Origin: Nostoc sp. 'Lobaria pulmonaria (5183) cyanobiont'
Lineage (GTDB): Bacteria > Cyanobacteriota > Cyanobacteriia > Cyanobacteriales > Nostocaceae
Reading direction: 5' to 3'
DNA length: 64,000 nt
Assembly (NCBI RefSeq): GCF_002949795.1
Contig: NZ_CP026692.1
Span: forward strand, 4,138,545 to 4,202,544
Shown: one piece after another, positions 38,000 through 46,693 of the stretch
Layout: each line of letters opens with the position of its first letter
Position numbering within the stretch: the first letter of the stretch is position 1
Notes under the pieces: generated by a model
The model's database searches: none
The model's input: the letters and a program-made list of their open reading frames with translations, nothing else
What the model was told of the DNA's origin: nothing
Program-made: the position numbers and the translations under genes

Positions 38000-38286
38000 T
38001 TAGATACCAATAATTTCAGTTTCAGGATTTTGGTTATCATCTGCAACCCAGATAGGTTTGCCTTTTTAATTGGCTTCTATAGCTACTTCTAGTAGTGCGT
38101 AGGCATCCAGGGTAAGAGCATCTCAATGTGTTGCGCCAGATTATTTAGTATATTCATAAAGTTATGGCGAAAATCTCAATTTATTTAAATTCGTTAGGTT
38201 TTTGCTTGTGTAGTGATTTCTATTTTAGCCACACTTCAACACGTTTCGGGTTCATCAATTAAATCCAATACTTCTTGTTTAATCAC
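38000..38286 (-). pseudogene. Decayed gene fragment(s)
   Basis: Translating the minus strand gives protein-like pieces broken by stops. VIKQEVLDLIDEPETC then stop then SVAKIEITTQAKT runs from 38286 to 38194. A second piece (about 38122-38000) reads DALTLDAYALLEVAIEAN, stop, KGKPIWVADDNQNPETEIIGI, stop. They resemble the ends of one small soluble protein that has lost its frame. No family could be named. The stretch lies between psaK and the small membrane protein. Confidence 0.45.
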
Positions 38287-38337
38287 TCTCGAACAAAAAA
38301 TATCTAGAATATCCTGGCAATCTCTCAGGAAAATTTA

Positions 38338-38372
38338 GCGAAAAAAGAGCCAGAGAGTTAGTTCTCTGGCTC
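38338..38372 (-). terminator. Rho-independent terminator of psaK
   Basis: On the minus strand GAGCCAGAGA pairs perfectly with TCTCTGGCTC (positions 38347-38356 and 38363-38372) and is followed by TTTTTT. It lies about 50 bases after the psaK stop. Confidence 0.88.
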
Positions 38373-38422
38373 AAAGCTGGAGACAAAAGAATTATCTAAT
38401 AAAGGCTAACTTGGGTAAGAAC

Positions 38423-38683
38423 CTAAATTCTTCCCAGGTTATGCAGCCCTAAAATAGTACCTACTCCCAAGATATGACCAAAGGCGGTAGTTGCTAAAAG
38501 GGCTGGTACACCAAAATTACCAAGGAAATTGGCTGAGGGTAGTTTTGGTTCAGCGTTGGGATACTTGATGGTAGATTTGCCAAAGGCAATGGCAATGATA
38601 TTAGCAATAATCATAATCAGTCCAACTGTAGGACTCCATTGCAGAGGTGTGGTTGCAGCAGCGAGTAAGGTTGAGGTCAACAC
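38423..38683 (-). CDS. psaK: Photosystem I reaction center subunit PsaK
   Basis: Small peripheral PSI subunit with two membrane helices, near the binding site of light-harvesting antennae. 86 residues: helix 1 about 17-36 (PTVGLIMIIANIIAIAFGK), a positive loop (STIKYPNAEPKLP) and helix 2 about 53-80 (FGVPALLATTAFGHILGVG). The N-terminal residues MLTSTLLAAATTP act as the usual cleaved presequence. Nostoc genomes have several psaK copies. A strong terminator follows at 38338-38372, so it is transcribed alone. Confidence 0.95.
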   Translation of the reverse strand: MLTSTLLAAATTPLQWSPTVGLIMIIANIIAIAFGKSTIKYPNAEPKLPSANFLGNFGVPALLATTAFGHILGVGTILGLHNLGRI

Positions 38684-38891
38684 CTGGTTTGCTCCTGAAA
38701 TTTATTAATGGTTGAAAACATAATCTGAAACTTTCCGAAGCAAATTCAAGAAATTACCCGATTTTGCATCAATATTTAACAGTTATTCTTACTACTTAAT
38801 ACAATATGAGTTTAACGTGGTGAGCTGATTGTGGTAGCTAGTTTGAATTTCAATGTCTGAAACAAATAAATTACTAGTATATTTTTATACT

Positions 38892-38976
38892 TACAATAGA
38901 ACTCAGGAGTAAAATACGCTTTATACCTGGGTAACAGACTTAGCTTGTGTATCTCACCAACTTTAAATCTGCTGTA
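38892..38976 (+). mobile_element. MITE-like element, TACAGCAG family, copy 3
   Basis: The core (GGAGTAAAATACGCTTTATA, GTAACAGACTTAGCTTGTGT) matches the copy at 34453 with few differences. The right end CTGCTGTA is intact; the left end is degenerate (TACAATAGAACTC). It lies in the 578-base gap between psaK and the HlyD-type gene, where nothing else is recognised except a CCCCGACTTTTTGAAGG fragment near 39050. Confidence 0.7.
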
Positions 38977-39261
38977 GATAAAAGTGATTCCGATAAAATT
39001 ATGTCAATGTATCTATAGAAATCTGTACAGGAGTTATGAACAAAATAATCCCCGACTTTTTGAAGGATACAGTTGAAGTCAGAAATTTAAGGAGCGGATT
39101 CACCTTTCGGTAGATTTAGACAGAATAATCAAAACTGTATATTTGAATGAGGTAACACATGATTTGCCACAAAACCTCATGCTAAATCAGTAATTTCCAG
39201 ATCAACAGATGAAATTTTGATTGAATTCTAGTTAATTTGTTCCTTAAGTTCCTCAAAAGCC

Positions 39262-40572
39262 ATGACATCCCCTGAGCCTCAAACTGATTTTGGAGAAAAA
39301 ACTCCACAAACGTCATTTGAGCCACCTTCTGGAAAACGGCGGTGGCTTTGGTTGAGTTTAGCCGCACTCCTATTTTTAGGGGGCGGAGCAACTCTAGTTT
39401 GGCGTTTACTCACTCCGCAAAATTCAGCACCTTCAACTGCTAACGCTCAACCTCAAGGGGTAAGAGTCAAAATATCAACAGTACAAAGCGGCATCATTGA
39501 GGAAAGTTCAGATTTTATTGCTAGTCTAAAATCCCTGCGCTCAGTCACGCTCCAGCCGAGAATTCAAGGTCAAGTTACCCAGATACTTGTCAAATCGGGA
39601 GATCCAATCGTCGAAGGAGCTGCAATTCTCCAAGTAGATTCTACATCACAGGCAGCGATCGCGAGGAATAATACTGTACCTCAAGCATTTTTAGTGCAAC
39701 TGGCAAATGCCCGCGCCACACTCAAATCTTTAGAAACAGAACGACCATCCTACGTTGCGAATGTGCAATTGTACCAGCAGAACTACGAAAAGTTTATTAG
39801 CCTAGCTGAACAAGGAGCCGTGTCTCGACAGACTAGCAATCAGTTTGCTAATCGGCTTGCCAATGCTAAGACTAGTCTGGATGCAATCGATTCCAGGATT
39901 CAAGCACAACGAGCCACCATTTTGCAGGCTGAAAAATCCTTGCAGCAATCTAATGTAAATATTCAAACACAACAGCCGCAGTCTGACAAAATTACCGCTC
40001 CTTTTAGTGGCATAGTTGGCAACATCCCTGTGAAAGTCGGTAATTTAGTTGATACTTCGACACCATTAGTTAATATCAAGCAAAATCGACCTTTAGAAGT
40101 GAATATCTCTGTACCACTACAGCAAGGGTCCCAATTGCGTAAGGGAATGCCAGTAGAGCTGATGAACACACAAGGTCAAAAGCTTGGTAGAAGTAGGATA
40201 TTTTTTATTGCACCTAATGCCAGCAATGAAACACAAACGATACTGATTAAAGCACTTTTTGATAACACTAACGGTCAGCTACGTGCAGATCAATTGGTCA
40301 GGACTAGAGTGTTCTGGAATCAGCGCCCCGGAGTTTTAATTCCCACAACAGCAATGACTCGTGTAGGCGGGGACACTTTTGTTTATGTAGTTGAAACAGA
40401 AACACCTCCCCAAGGTGTATCCCAACAAGTCGCTCGGCAAAGGCGAGTGAAGCTAGGCGAGATTAAAGGTAATAATTACCAAGTTATTGAAGGATTACAG
40501 CCAGAAGATAAAGTTATTATTTCAGGGTTGCTCAATCTTAGGGATGGTGTTGCGATCGTTCCAGAATTTTAA
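39262..40572 (+). CDS. HlyD/RND-type periplasmic adaptor (membrane fusion protein)
   Basis: 436 residues. A single N-terminal membrane helix (about 28-50, LWLSLAALLFLGGGATL) anchors a periplasmic protein with a split biotinyl-lipoyl domain (VTLQPRIQGQVTQILVKSGD and the second half TAPFSGIVGNIPVKVGNLVD), an alpha-hairpin (about 140-230), a beta-barrel domain and a C-terminal membrane-proximal domain. This matches AcrA/MexA-like adaptors of RND pumps. No RND pump gene follows: the next gene is an SDR more than 500 bases away, so the adaptor is an orphan here. Confidence 0.9.
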   Translation: MTSPEPQTDFGEKTPQTSFEPPSGKRRWLWLSLAALLFLGGGATLVWRLLTPQNSAPSTANAQPQGVRVKISTVQSGIIEESSDFIASLKSLRSVTLQPRIQGQVTQILVKSGDPIVEGAAILQVDSTSQAAIARNNTVPQAFLVQLANARATLKSLETERPSYVANVQLYQQNYEKFISLAEQGAVSRQTSNQFANRLANAKTSLDAIDSRIQAQRATILQAEKSLQQSNVNIQTQQPQSDKITAPFSGIVGNIPVKVGNLVDTSTPLVNIKQNRPLEVNISVPLQQGSQLRKGMPVELMNTQGQKLGRSRIFFIAPNASNETQTILIKALFDNTNGQLRADQLVRTRVFWNQRPGVLIPTTAMTRVGGDTFVYVVETETPPQGVSQQVARQRRVKLGEIKGNNYQVIEGLQPEDKVIISGLLNLRDGVAIVPEF

Positions 40573-40940
40573 TTAAGGGGAGTAGAGAGAAGGAGCAAGG
40601 GAGAAGTCTATTTAATGGAACACTCTTATCTGACCCAACATGTCCGATTGAGATTCAATCCGAGATAGGTTCAGAAAATCCCTTCTTAAAATAATTTCAT
40701 CTACGCAGATTTGATTGACCAGATGAGCTTTTGGTTAACGAAGACAGACAATTTATAAAAGATGTTTGTAGACTATGGTCAAGACAATACCTGTGTCATC
40801 AGCACTTAAATTCTGTCAAGTTCGGTAAGGTGTAGTTTACTGTCGTAGGCATCGTGTTTAGCTCAAAGAACACTCAGAAAGTGAATTTAGCTCAACATAT
40901 TCAACAATATTCGCCAAGCCGTAGCAAATCTTAATCTGCT
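40573..40940. other. Intergenic region after the adaptor gene
   Basis: This contains GTAGTTTACTGTCGTAGGCA near 40832-40851, a dispersed repeat also present near 10058-10078. A short open stretch near 40728-40830 (ELLVNEDRQFIKDVCRLWSR) looks protein-like but has no start and was not called. Nothing else is seen. Confidence 0.35.
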
Positions 40941-40979
40941 GTGAAGATACCGCTAAGAGGGCACGTATCTTCACCTTTT
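40941..40979 (+). terminator. Strong 10-bp stem-loop
   Basis: GTGAAGATAC (40941-40950) and GTATCTTCAC (40965-40974) form a perfect stem with a 14-base loop, followed by CTTTTG. It is almost 370 bases past the HlyD-type gene and 170 bases before the SDR gene, so it could end a small transcript. The U-run is weak. Confidence 0.45.
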
Positions 40980-41144
40980 GCAAAGTATTTTCATTTCTCC
41001 CGCCTGAAAATTGCTGTAAATTCGCTGGCGGGATTTAGGCTGGAATCAAGTCGACAATTTTAGCAGCGATCGCTAAATTTAACTTTGGTATAGTACTTTA
41101 ACAGCAGATAATCACTTTGGTGAACCAAAAAACTAGATTAATCT

Positions 41145-41885
41145 ATGGCATCAATAGCAGGGAAAGTTGCAATTATCACTGGTGCATCGCGGGGAATTGG
41201 ACGAGCGATCGCACTAAAATTAGCTGGTAACGGCGCATCTATTGTCGTTAACTATGCGGGTAATGCAGGCAAAGCACAAGAAGTTGTTGCAGAAATTGAA
41301 AAGTTGGGAGTAGAGGCAGTTGCTATCCAAGCTGATATTAGCAAAGTGCCCGACATCCAAAGGTTATTTGAGCAAACTCTTGAACGCTTCGGTAAAATCG
41401 ATATTTTGGTCAACAATGCCGGAATCGCTTTCTATAAACCAATTACTGAGGTGAGTGAAGAAGATTTCGACGCGATTTTTGCCATTAATGTCAAAGGCAC
41501 TTATTTTACTTGCCAACAAGCCGCGCAACACATGGCAGAAGGGGGACGGATTATTAACTTTTCCTCATCAACTACGGTGATGATGCTGCCAACTTATAGT
41601 GCCTATGTAGGAACCAAGGGTGCTGTTGAACAAATCACGCGGGTACTAGCTAAAGAATTGGGTGCAAAAGCGATCGCAGTTAATGTTATTTCTCCTGGTC
41701 CCACCGATACAGAATTGTTTCGAGAAGGCAAAACACAAGAACAGATAGACCATTTAGCCCAAATGGCTGCTTTTGGCAAACTGGGAGAAGTGCAAGAAAT
41801 CGCTGATGTAGTAGCATTTCTCGCTAGCGATGAAGCCAGGTGGATCACAGGGCAAAACATCCGTGTCAACGGTGGAATCGCGTGA
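41145..41885 (+). CDS. SDR family NAD(P)-dependent oxidoreductase (FabG-like)
   Basis: 246-residue classical short-chain dehydrogenase. Cofactor motif ITGASRGIGRAIA (about 12-24), NNAG near 90 (LVNNAGIAF), the catalytic Ser (in INFSSSTTVM) and YxxxK (YVGTKGAVEQ), and the C-terminal IRVNGGIA are present. An Asn-Tyr after GAS (IVVNYAG) suggests NADPH preference. Similar enzymes include 3-oxoacyl-ACP reductase paralogues and glucose dehydrogenases; specificity cannot be told. It may once have been followed by an Old Yellow Enzyme gene, of which only a stub remains at 42086. Confidence 0.92.
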   Translation: MASIAGKVAIITGASRGIGRAIALKLAGNGASIVVNYAGNAGKAQEVVAEIEKLGVEAVAIQADISKVPDIQRLFEQTLERFGKIDILVNNAGIAFYKPITEVSEEDFDAIFAINVKGTYFTCQQAAQHMAEGGRIINFSSSTTVMMLPTYSAYVGTKGAVEQITRVLAKELGAKAIAVNVISPGPTDTELFREGKTQEQIDHLAQMAAFGKLGEVQEIADVVAFLASDEARWITGQNIRVNGGIA

Positions 41886-42085
41886 GGCGATCGAAACTGT
41901 CCTCATGAACGTGATTCCGTTTCCAAATCTCAGCCAGTAAGTGGGTATTGCTAGCCCTTGTTAAGGTAGGTAAAAATTAGACTGTTATTTCCATTCATTC
42001 GAGCTTTTTGCTGGAAGCAATGCTGCACGACAAAATTATCTTTTAAATCTCCAATGCCGTTAATCTACCATAGAAATTTAAGCCA

Positions 42086-42139
42086 TGAATTCCAATATCA
42101 ATCTTTTCACACCAGTTCAGCTTGGCCCTTACACCTAAG
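42086..42139 (+). pseudogene. N-terminal stub of an Old Yellow Enzyme-type reductase gene
   Basis: An ATG at 42086 opens MNSNINLFTPVQLGPYT and then hits a TAA. LFTPxxLGPYTLPNR is the hallmark start of the OYE/NemA alkene reductases, so the remainder of the gene has been deleted. In the next frame the sequence continues as KEKVAAYDNQLGTFVVHKRE to about 42204, apparently the end of another protein, and a GCGAAGCG...GCTTCGC dispersed palindrome follows. This explains most of the 363-base gap. Confidence 0.6.
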
Positions 42140-42248
42140 GAAAAAGTAGCAGCTTATGACAATCAATTAGGCACTTTTGTAGTACATAAACGCGAAGCGT
42201 CTTAAGAGGTGCTTCGCCTTCATAATTATTTATATACAGGGTCTTATC

Positions 42249-43442
42249 ATGCATTTACCAGAAGATAATAGTCAATTTTCACGACAGAAACCAGTTTATC
42301 TAGAGCTAAATTTTCAGATTATTTGTGCAGTTGTACTAATTGCTGTTATTGGAGTTTCTAGTGTGACTCCGGCTTTTCCCAAGTTAGTTAAAGATTTAAA
42401 TATTAATCCGAAAAATTTAGGTTTATTGATTACAGCATTTACATTACCATCTCTGATTTTAGGGCCGATTATTGGTATTGTTGCCGATAGATTGGGCAGA
42501 AAAAAAATTATTATTCCTTCACTGTTTATATTTGGCATAGCTGGGACTGCTTGCGCCTTCGCCCGCGATTTTAATTTATTGCTATGGTTGCGTTTGTTGC
42601 AAGGAATTGGTGCTGCTTCTTTGCTTTCTCTGAGTATCACCTTAATCGGCGATTTATACACCGGAGACAGACGGACTACGGCAATGGGTTACAATGCCAG
42701 TATTAGCAGCATCGGCACATCAAGTTATCCAATAATCGGTGGCGCATTAGCAACAATGGGCTGGTATTATCCCTTCATGTTGCCCATATTAGCGATTCCT
42801 CTTGGGTTGTTGGTATTGTTTGCACTTAAGAATCCCGAACCAAAAGGCGATCGCAATCTCAAAGAGTATTTGAGCAATGCCGTAAGAGTTCTGAAAAATC
42901 GTCAGCTATTTGGACTTTTTGTTGCCAGTGCTGCTAACTTTGTTTTCCTTTATGGCGCTTATGTCACATATTTACCACAGCTAATTAACGATACCTTCAA
43001 AGCGCCGCCCACCATTATTGGATTGCTACTTTCTAGTGTTTCCGTAGCAATTACCATCACAGCCTCCCAGTTAGGTAGATTAGCGAGAAGATTTCCCGCC
43101 ACAAGTTTAATTAGTGCATCTTATGTTTTTTATGCTTTAGCGATGTTAATAGTTCCCTTTGTGTCAAATATCTGGTTACTATTAATTCCGAGTACAATTT
43201 TTGGGATTGGACTTGGTATTAATTTTCCTAGCATCCAAACACTTTTAGCAAATTTAGCACCAAGAGAATATTTAGCGACGATTATATCGGTAAATGGGAC
43301 ATTCTATGGATTAGGACAAACATTAGGGCCCTTATTGATGGGTTATGCCTTTGGTTTTGGCGGAATTAGTAGTGTGTTTTATGCCGCAACTGGTTTTGCA
43401 GTTTTGATATTTTTTGTGTTTAGGTATTGCACTTGTAGGTGA
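42249..43442 (+). CDS. MFS transporter (drug:H+ antiporter-like)
   Basis: 397 residues, about 12 hydrophobic helices. MFS motif A is visible between helices 2 and 3 as GIVADRLGRKK, and the NF-P-LGLGINFPSIQT segment in the second half is also typical. It resembles the 12-helix DHA1 drug efflux group; the substrate is unknown. Start ATG at 42249. The upstream gene remnants (OYE stub) suggest that the surrounding region was rearranged. It converges on the TMEM175-type gene with 12 bases between stops. Confidence 0.9.
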   Translation: MHLPEDNSQFSRQKPVYLELNFQIICAVVLIAVIGVSSVTPAFPKLVKDLNINPKNLGLLITAFTLPSLILGPIIGIVADRLGRKKIIIPSLFIFGIAGTACAFARDFNLLLWLRLLQGIGAASLLSLSITLIGDLYTGDRRTTAMGYNASISSIGTSSYPIIGGALATMGWYYPFMLPILAIPLGLLVLFALKNPEPKGDRNLKEYLSNAVRVLKNRQLFGLFVASAANFVFLYGAYVTYLPQLINDTFKAPPTIIGLLLSSVSVAITITASQLGRLARRFPATSLISASYVFYALAMLIVPFVSNIWLLLIPSTIFGIGLGINFPSIQTLLANLAPREYLATIISVNGTFYGLGQTLGPLLMGYAFGFGGISSVFYAATGFAVLIFFVFRYCTCR

Positions 43443-43454
43443 TTCGTTATTCGT

Positions 43455-44030
43455 TTAGGAAGTGAGAGTCTTCTCAATTCGACGGTCAGGAATCAGCCAG
43501 ATGACCGCGACTAAAGCGTATAATGCACAGGCAAACCATGAGTTCACAAAGGCAAGTGGAATTGCCAGAGCATAGAATACCAGCGATATTTTTTCCTTAA
43601 AGTTTCCAGTGACTGCGATCGCTAGAGTCGAATCCTTGCCGTGGGAAGAAATCAGGGTGCGGGTAAGGATAAAGTAAGCGATCGCAGCCAACAACAACAC
43701 CGCACCATAAAAAGCAACTGGCATGGCGGCAAAGTGATTCTCGCCCATCCAGCCAGTGACGAAGGGAATTAGCGATAACCAAAACAGCAGATGCAGATTA
43801 GCCCAAAGGATACGGCCATTAACGTGTCGGACTGCTTGTAGTAGGTGATGGTGATTGTTCCAGTAGATGCCGATATAAATAAAACTCAACACATAGCTTA
43901 GAAATACCGGGATTAGTGGACGTAGGGCAGCTAAATCGAATCCATGCGGTACTTTGATTTCCAGCACCATAATGGTGATGATGATGGCAATCACCCCATC
44001 GCTGAATGCTTCTAATCTCCCTTTTCCCAT
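43455..44030 (-). CDS. TMEM175/DUF1211 family potassium channel-like protein
   Basis: 191 residues with six hydrophobic helices. The family signature R-x3-FSDG near the start (GRLEAFSDGVIAIIITIMVLE) is present, as is the conserved IGIYWNNHHHLLQAVRHVNG segment. Prokaryotic TMEM175 proteins form tetrameric K+-selective channels. Located in the plasma membrane by prediction. Monocistronic; no regulatory feature is visible. Confidence 0.93.
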   Translation of the reverse strand: MGKGRLEAFSDGVIAIIITIMVLEIKVPHGFDLAALRPLIPVFLSYVLSFIYIGIYWNNHHHLLQAVRHVNGRILWANLHLLFWLSLIPFVTGWMGENHFAAMPVAFYGAVLLLAAIAYFILTRTLISSHGKDSTLAIAVTGNFKEKISLVFYALAIPLAFVNSWFACALYALVAVIWLIPDRRIEKTLTS

Positions 44031-44143
44031 GTACGCATTCCTTTTCTATTTACTTGAAAGTAAGTTATGACATTCTGTACTTTATCCTACCAAGTAGTCG
44101 CCATTGATGAAGATTTTCGGCGGGCTACGCCAACGCAAAATAT

Positions 44144-44362
44144 TTAATTATCACTCGCCAATTTCCGCCGTAATTCCCGAATAGCGGCGCTAGTATTACG
44201 CTCGTAGGCAATTTTTAGAGATTCCGTGACTACTTCTGACACGTTGATGTTGGGGAAATAACGGCTACTGGTTTCAACAGTGTAGCGTAGATGCGAAGCG
44301 GCTTGTCGTAGACATTGCCTTGCAATCTGTAAATCACAAGCTGGTTCTTCTTGAACAACCAA
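44144..44362 (-). CDS. Possible small protein downstream of hisS
   Basis: 72 codons from a TTG that directly follows an in-frame stop. The helical sequence (ARQCLRQAASHLRYTVETSS, VSEVVTESLKIAYERN) looks protein-like, but there is no ATG and part of it is encoded by a dispersed repeat (GTAGATGCGAAGCGGCTTGT near 44286-44305). It may be a genuine small gene that absorbed the repeat, or a decayed gene. It is 18 bases downstream of the 30-residue membrane peptide. Confidence 0.4.
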   Translation of the reverse strand: MVVQEEPACDLQIARQCLRQAASHLRYTVETSSRYFPNINVSEVVTESLKIAYERNTSAAIRELRRKLASDN

Positions 44363-44380
44363 ACTTCAATACTTTAAATA

Positions 44381-44473
44381 TTAACTGCTGCGGCTGAAAA
44401 ATACAGCAGCTATAACAATTAAACCTAAAAGTGCTAGAGGAACCCAGAGATCAGGGACATCCGACAAACTCAT
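44381..44473 (-). CDS. Putative 30-residue single-span membrane peptide
   Basis: An ATG at 44473 preceded by GGAAG with 6 bases of spacing opens a 30-codon frame: acidic start MSLSDVPDLW, one hydrophobic segment (VPLALLGLIVIAAVFF) and a basic SRSS tail. Composition and topology resemble small subunits of photosynthetic complexes, but it matches none of the PetL/N/M, Psb or Psa small subunits I can recall. It lies 71 bases downstream of hisS on the same strand and could be co-transcribed. Too short for standard gene calling. Confidence 0.6.
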   Translation of the reverse strand: MSLSDVPDLWVPLALLGLIVIAAVFFSRSS

Positions 44474-44544
44474 AAAGGACTTCCAAATAAGTAGAGTGTA
44501 TGAGGCAGATTGCAATAGACAGTTGCTACTTTATCAGTCAACTA

Positions 44545-45933
44545 TTAAGTAAGCCTTTTTTTAACTTCCTCAGCCAAATTTTCTAGTAGTACTTCTACTT
44601 GCTCACCTGTTTTCAAATCTTTGAGTGATGACTTTTGCGCTGCTGCTTCTTCAGAACCAATAATTACGCAAAATTGAATTCCTTGCTTGTCTGCTAATTG
44701 AAATTGTTTACCCAAAGGACGCTTATCAAAGTTAGTTATCACATTAATTCCCGCCTGACGCAGATGTTGAGAAACTTTTAAATAAGTGGGCATTAAATCT
44801 TCTTGCATATTCACTACCATCACTTGGGCTGGTGTAGGAGCTAAGGTACTTAGAATTCCAGCTTTTAATAAACGACTAATTAAACGAGTTAAGCCAATAG
44901 AAATGCCGACACCAGGCATTTTTTCACCTAAAAATACCCCGACTAATTCTTCATATCTACCGCCAGAACAAATACTACCTAAAGCTTCATGTCCTAATAG
45001 AGTTGTTTCGTAAACTGTGCCGGTATAGTAATCAAGACCACGGGCAATGGATAAATCAATACAGAAACGGTTTTCGGCAACTCCGAGATTACGCACCCCA
45101 GCAATTACCGTTTCTAATTCGGTAACTCCTAAGCTCAATTGTTCGGTTTCTGGCAGATTTTGAGCAAGATGCTTGAGCTTATCTAAGACTTCATCAACCG
45201 AACCGTCTATTTTGATAAATTCAATAATTTCTTGTGCCTGTTCGGCTGAAATTCCTTCTTTCTCTAAATCTTGTTTTACTTTACTTTCACCAATCTTTTC
45301 TAGAGTATCAACAATACCAATACACGATTTTATTTGATTTTCGGCAATACCCAATGATTTAAAGAAACCAGTGAGAACTTTTCGGTTATTGATGCGAATC
45401 AGAAAATCACCAATATTAATTGCTTCAAATATTTCAGTGATAATTGCAGGCATCTGAGCATCATAGAGCAAGCTGAGTTCACGACGAGCAACTACATCAA
45501 TATCGCACTGACGAAACTGACGAAAACGCCCATCTTTCGCCCGTTCTCCCCGAAAAACTACATCCGTTTGATAACGAGCAAAGGGAAAGGTTAATTCATT
45601 CAGGTGACGGGCAATATACGCCGCTAAAGGAACTGTTTGATCGAACTTTAAAGCTCTTGCTTCCGAACCAGTTTCGCCCGATTTATCTCTCTCGGCTTGT
45701 CGATTTGGTGGCAAGATGGGATCAATTCCATAAATGATATTGTCGCCTTGATTTCCTTTAGCTTGCAGCACTTCTAAACGTTCTACGGCAGGTGTTTCGA
45801 TGGGCGTAAATCCATAGCTTTCAAAAACTCTACGGATGATATCTAATAAATATAATTCTAAACGCTTTTCGCTAGGAAGAAACTCTGGAAAACCGCTAGG
45901 AGTAGAAAAGTTTATTTTGTCACCTTTGGCCAT
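44545..45933 (-). CDS. hisS: Histidyl-tRNA synthetase
   Basis: Class II aminoacyl-tRNA synthetase charging tRNA-His. 462 residues. Motif 1 region (about 25-60), motif 2 VVFRGERAKDGRFRQFRQCD, histidine-specific ARGLDYYTGTVYE and SGGRYEELVG, motif 3 GIGISIGLTRL-like VGISIGLTRLI, and a C-terminal anticodon-binding domain from about 370 (PAQVMVVNMQ). Complete catalytic set. Cyanobacterial hisS can be near 430-465 residues, so the length is normal. The start ATG opens MAKGDKINFSTPSGF, typical for the group. Confidence 0.96.
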   Translation of the reverse strand: MAKGDKINFSTPSGFPEFLPSEKRLELYLLDIIRRVFESYGFTPIETPAVERLEVLQAKGNQGDNIIYGIDPILPPNRQAERDKSGETGSEARALKFDQTVPLAAYIARHLNELTFPFARYQTDVVFRGERAKDGRFRQFRQCDIDVVARRELSLLYDAQMPAIITEIFEAINIGDFLIRINNRKVLTGFFKSLGIAENQIKSCIGIVDTLEKIGESKVKQDLEKEGISAEQAQEIIEFIKIDGSVDEVLDKLKHLAQNLPETEQLSLGVTELETVIAGVRNLGVAENRFCIDLSIARGLDYYTGTVYETTLLGHEALGSICSGGRYEELVGVFLGEKMPGVGISIGLTRLISRLLKAGILSTLAPTPAQVMVVNMQEDLMPTYLKVSQHLRQAGINVITNFDKRPLGKQFQLADKQGIQFCVIIGSEEAAAQKSSLKDLKTGEQVEVLLENLAEEVKKRLT

Positions 45934-45973
45934 GCGTGTACCTTACTAAGTTGAAATTTAAGATCAAAGCCTA

Positions 45974-46068
45974 ACGACTGAAGTTGTGGCTACACAAACA
46001 AAGTCCGCCTGCAGAGTCTGCGAAAAATTGGGCTTCTATATTCATCCCACTGCTGAGACTTCAGTCGT
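45974..46068. mobile_element. MITE-like repeat with ACGACTGAAGT ends
   Basis: ACGACTGAAGT (45974-45984) and its exact complement ACTTCAGTCGT (46058-46068) bound a 95-base element whose core AGTCCGCCTGCAGAGTCTGCG is a degenerate form of the AGTCCGCC/GGCGGACT palindrome common in Nostoc. It lies 40 bases upstream of hisS. Confidence 0.7.
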
Positions 46069-46254
46069 GAGAGCAGAAATTATAACTTGATGTGAAGCAT
46101 AATAAATTCCGTTTTTCTTCCAAGCGATCGCGTTTCTCGTCGGCTTCTAATCTTCCGTTGATCTGCTGCAAGTAACCTCTCGATCTACACCAATATCTTT
46201 CGCCAGTCCGCTCCAATTAGGTTGTTAGACCGCTATGCTCGCCAGTTTACGCTT

Positions 46255-46461
46255 TTATTGTCCACGCCCTGGCTTGCAATCTGCAAAACCCAAGGCCTCT
46301 GTGTCGAGAAAACTTGCGATTGCCATCTCAATAACTGCTTCGATTGGATATTCAATTTCAGTAGCACGAGCAATTAGAGCGGCGCGAATTCGTTCAGGTA
46401 AGCATCCTAAAATAACTTCGGCGTCATTGGGGGAAAGTTGCTCTTGGAGTTTTGCTTGCAT
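46255..46461 (-). CDS. Small hypothetical protein
   Basis: 68 residues: MQAKLQEQLSPNDAEVILGC followed by two amphipathic helices (PERIRAALIARATEIEY, IEAVIEMAIASFLDTEALGF). It has the look of a small cytoplasmic helical protein; a GAAGGG element lies upstream of the ATG with loose spacing. No family recognised. It lies between the ACGACTGAAGT element and the 21-bp array with no obvious partner. Confidence 0.55.
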   Translation of the reverse strand: MQAKLQEQLSPNDAEVILGCLPERIRAALIARATEIEYPIEAVIEMAIASFLDTEALGFADCKPGRGQ

Positions 46462-46693
46462 CGCTTTACTACCCTTCGGTTGGAATTTGGACGTTGTAAG
46501 GAGGTTCGGTGGCTCTTAAAATAATGGCTTCTAGCTCCAATAGTAACGTAGGGTTTTCCCAATATGAAATGAATTGTTAAACCGTCCTTGGGGCAACACG
46601 ATGACCTATAGGTTTTCTTAATACTTTGAATTTTTTTTGCGTGACATCAATGCACACCTTTGACTAAACTTATCTTTCTAGGGTGTCTCAAAA

